The position numbers and the translations under genes were made by a program. Shown in pieces: positions 62,136-64,000 of a stretch of 64,000 nt of DNA. The stretch covers positions 1-64,000 of the forward strand of contig CAMUYW010000005.1 in the NCBI GenBank assembly GCA_947165045.1, written 5' to 3'. Numbering within the stretch: position 1 is the stretch's first letter; every line of letters starts with the position of its first letter. The notes below the pieces were generated by a model, which was given only the letters and a program-made list of their open reading frames with translations, did not search any database and was not told where the DNA came from. Origin of the DNA: an uncultured Fibrobacter sp. Its GTDB lineage: Bacteria; Fibrobacterota; Fibrobacteria; Fibrobacterales; Fibrobacteraceae.

Positions 62136-63046
62136 TGGCGCTTAAAATCGATTTGGGCAAGGATGACGGCGGTGAACATTAAAACACAGCCGATTCCTTC
62201 CTGAAGCGTGAATCGCTCGCCAAGAACGGCCCATCCAGAAATAACAGAAAATACAGATTCCAGGCTCATCAATAGCGATGCTAGGGTGGGCCTGATTTTA
62301 TTTTGGGCGATAATTTGCAAAGTAAACGCTACACAGCTCGAAAGTATGGCGGCGTACAACAGCGGAATCCACGGCTTGAAATGCGAATAAACATCGGCAA
62401 TGTTGCCAAAGCCTGCGAATGAACCTTTCAAGTCGACAAAGAACATTGGGAATATCGAAAGCGTTGCGACTACGAGAAACTGGATTGCCGAAAGCCTGAT
62501 GTTATCAACGTGCGTGCCGAACCTGTCGATGACCAAAATGTGGCTTGCAAAAGCGAGCGCGCACAAGAGCAAAATTGTATCAGAAATTTCGATAGAAAAA
62601 TCGCCCTTGATGCAGAGTAGGTAAAGCCCCGTGACCGTAATGGCTACGCAAAGCCAAATCTTAGTTGAAATTTTCTTGCCGAAAAACAGACTCAGAATTG
62701 GGACGAAAATGATGTAGCAGGTGGTGAGAAATCCCGCCTTCCCGGCAGAACAGCCCAAGTAAAGTCCCGTCTGTTGCAAGTTCATTGCAAAGAAAAGCGT
62801 CAGTCCGCAGAGGACGCCTGCTTTCCAAAGTTTGCGACGGTCTTCCTTGTTCTTGGGGCGTCTGGGATTTTTACCAAGCTTGTCTAAAATTTTAGCCAGA
62901 CCGAAAAGGACCCCAGTTGCAATAAAATTGCGCATGCAAACGAACGCGAACGGACCAATGTCGTTCCCTTCGATTTGCGCCACAAAGGTGGATCCCCAGA
63001 GGAATGCCGCCAAAACCAGTAAAAAACTATATCCAATATTTGCCAT
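62132..63046 (-). CDS. EamA/DMT-family transporter
   Basis: 304 aa with ten predicted membrane helices and two EamA repeats. The first repeat starts SFLLVLAAFLWGSTFVAQ, the second LLLCALAFASHILVIDRFG. A motif like WGSTFVAQ and a C-terminal AVLGERFTLQEGIGCVLM are typical of RhaT/YdcZ-type metabolite exporters. The substrate is unknown. It converges on nhaC with overlapping stop codons and no terminator hairpin between them. Confidence 0.9.
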   Translation of the reverse strand: MANIGYSFLLVLAAFLWGSTFVAQIEGNDIGPFAFVCMRNFIATGVLFGLAKILDKLGKNPRRPKNKEDRRKLWKAGVLCGLTLFFAMNLQQTGLYLGCSAGKAGFLTTCYIIFVPILSLFFGKKISTKIWLCVAITVTGLYLLCIKGDFSIEISDTILLLCALAFASHILVIDRFGTHVDNIRLSAIQFLVVATLSIFPMFFVDLKGSFAGFGNIADVYSHFKPWIPLLYAAILSSCVAFTLQIIAQNKIRPTLASLLMSLESVFSVISGWAVLGERFTLQEGIGCVLMFTAVILAQIDFKRH

Positions 63047-63130
63047 TCTAGTGTAAAAATAGAAATGCTTGTCAAAGATTGTTCAGTCTAAGCCCTAAGT
63101 TCAATAACCTTATATTGCCACTATTTCCTC

Positions 63131-63157
63131 TCGTCTCTCGTCTCTCGTCTCTCGTCT
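63131..63157. repeat. TCGTCTC heptamer repeat, about 4 copies
   Basis: Tandem TCGTCTC units (63131-63157) lie 42 bp upstream of the glnS start. This position is within the presumed promoter or leader, so unit number could affect expression. The rest of 63047-63199 shows no gene. Confidence 0.75.
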
Positions 63158-63199
63158 ATTTTCTAAATTTCCTTCGTAAAATTTTAAAAGGACCCTGTT

Positions 63200-64000
<801 letters not shown>

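Overview
The window looks like a chromosomal segment of a Fibrobacter species (Fibrobacterota). The best markers are a Fibrobacter-type major paralogous domain protein (22600-23721), serine-rich linkers in exported proteins, an MBG-repeat surface protein with a C-terminal sorting-like tail, several AgmX/TonB_C-like lipoproteins, and an EF-G of the mitochondrial/spirochaete-like (spdEFG1) type. Genes are dense, with short gaps, many 1-14 bp overlaps and clear hairpin terminators. I see no rRNA, insertion sequence, prophage or CRISPR array.

Layout. 1-9.7 kb (+): end of one gene, a large MBG-repeat surface protein, two related membrane proteins, and an RND efflux adaptor/permease pair. 9.7-14.6 kb: ftsB-like and dprA (-), mazG (+), a candidate small RNA, and fusA (-). 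14.6-22.5 kb (-): a ten-gene codirectional run purU - membrane protein - pyrE - lipoprotein - beta-barrel - DEAD helicase - map - two small paralogs - EcsC-like protein. 22.6-23.7 kb (+): Fibrobacter major-domain protein. 23.8-33.2 kb (-): argS, rsfS, LytR_C lipoprotein, two paralogous exported proteins, flotillin, panD, a membrane protein, tRNA-Leu, SPOR protein with a large structured leader candidate, and miaB.

33.2-37.0 kb is an AT-rich accessory pocket. It holds intergenic hairpin repeats, an alternating array of GCTACCAAAA inverted repeats, a PD-(D/E)XK-like nuclease gene and three lipoprotein paralogs (one frameshifted), each with a TATAAT box only 6 nt before its ATG. 37-46.9 kb: gph, a periplasmic protein, tRNA-Pro, an LtaS-like sulfatase, a glycosyltransferase, a primase-helicase-like protein with damaged catalytic motifs, a ruvC-vanY-mpaA operon and pssA. 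46.9-56.8 kb (-): an oligopeptide-type binding lipoprotein, a LysM - 38-aa membrane peptide - histidine kinase - response regulator - PQQ-propeller operon, and a TrmA/RlmD-like protein without its catalytic residues. 56.8-64 kb: an AEP-primase/RepA-like ATPase, thiC with a TPP riboswitch, a small protein plus NhaC antiporter, an EamA transporter and the 5' part of glnS.

The most unusual items are the structured RNA candidate at 31.4-31.7 kb, the hairpin array plus nuclease at 33.4-34.6 kb, two unrelated primase-helicase-like proteins that have both lost primase active-site residues, leaderless-looking promoters, and an intergenic repeat family whose hairpin is kept by compensating changes.
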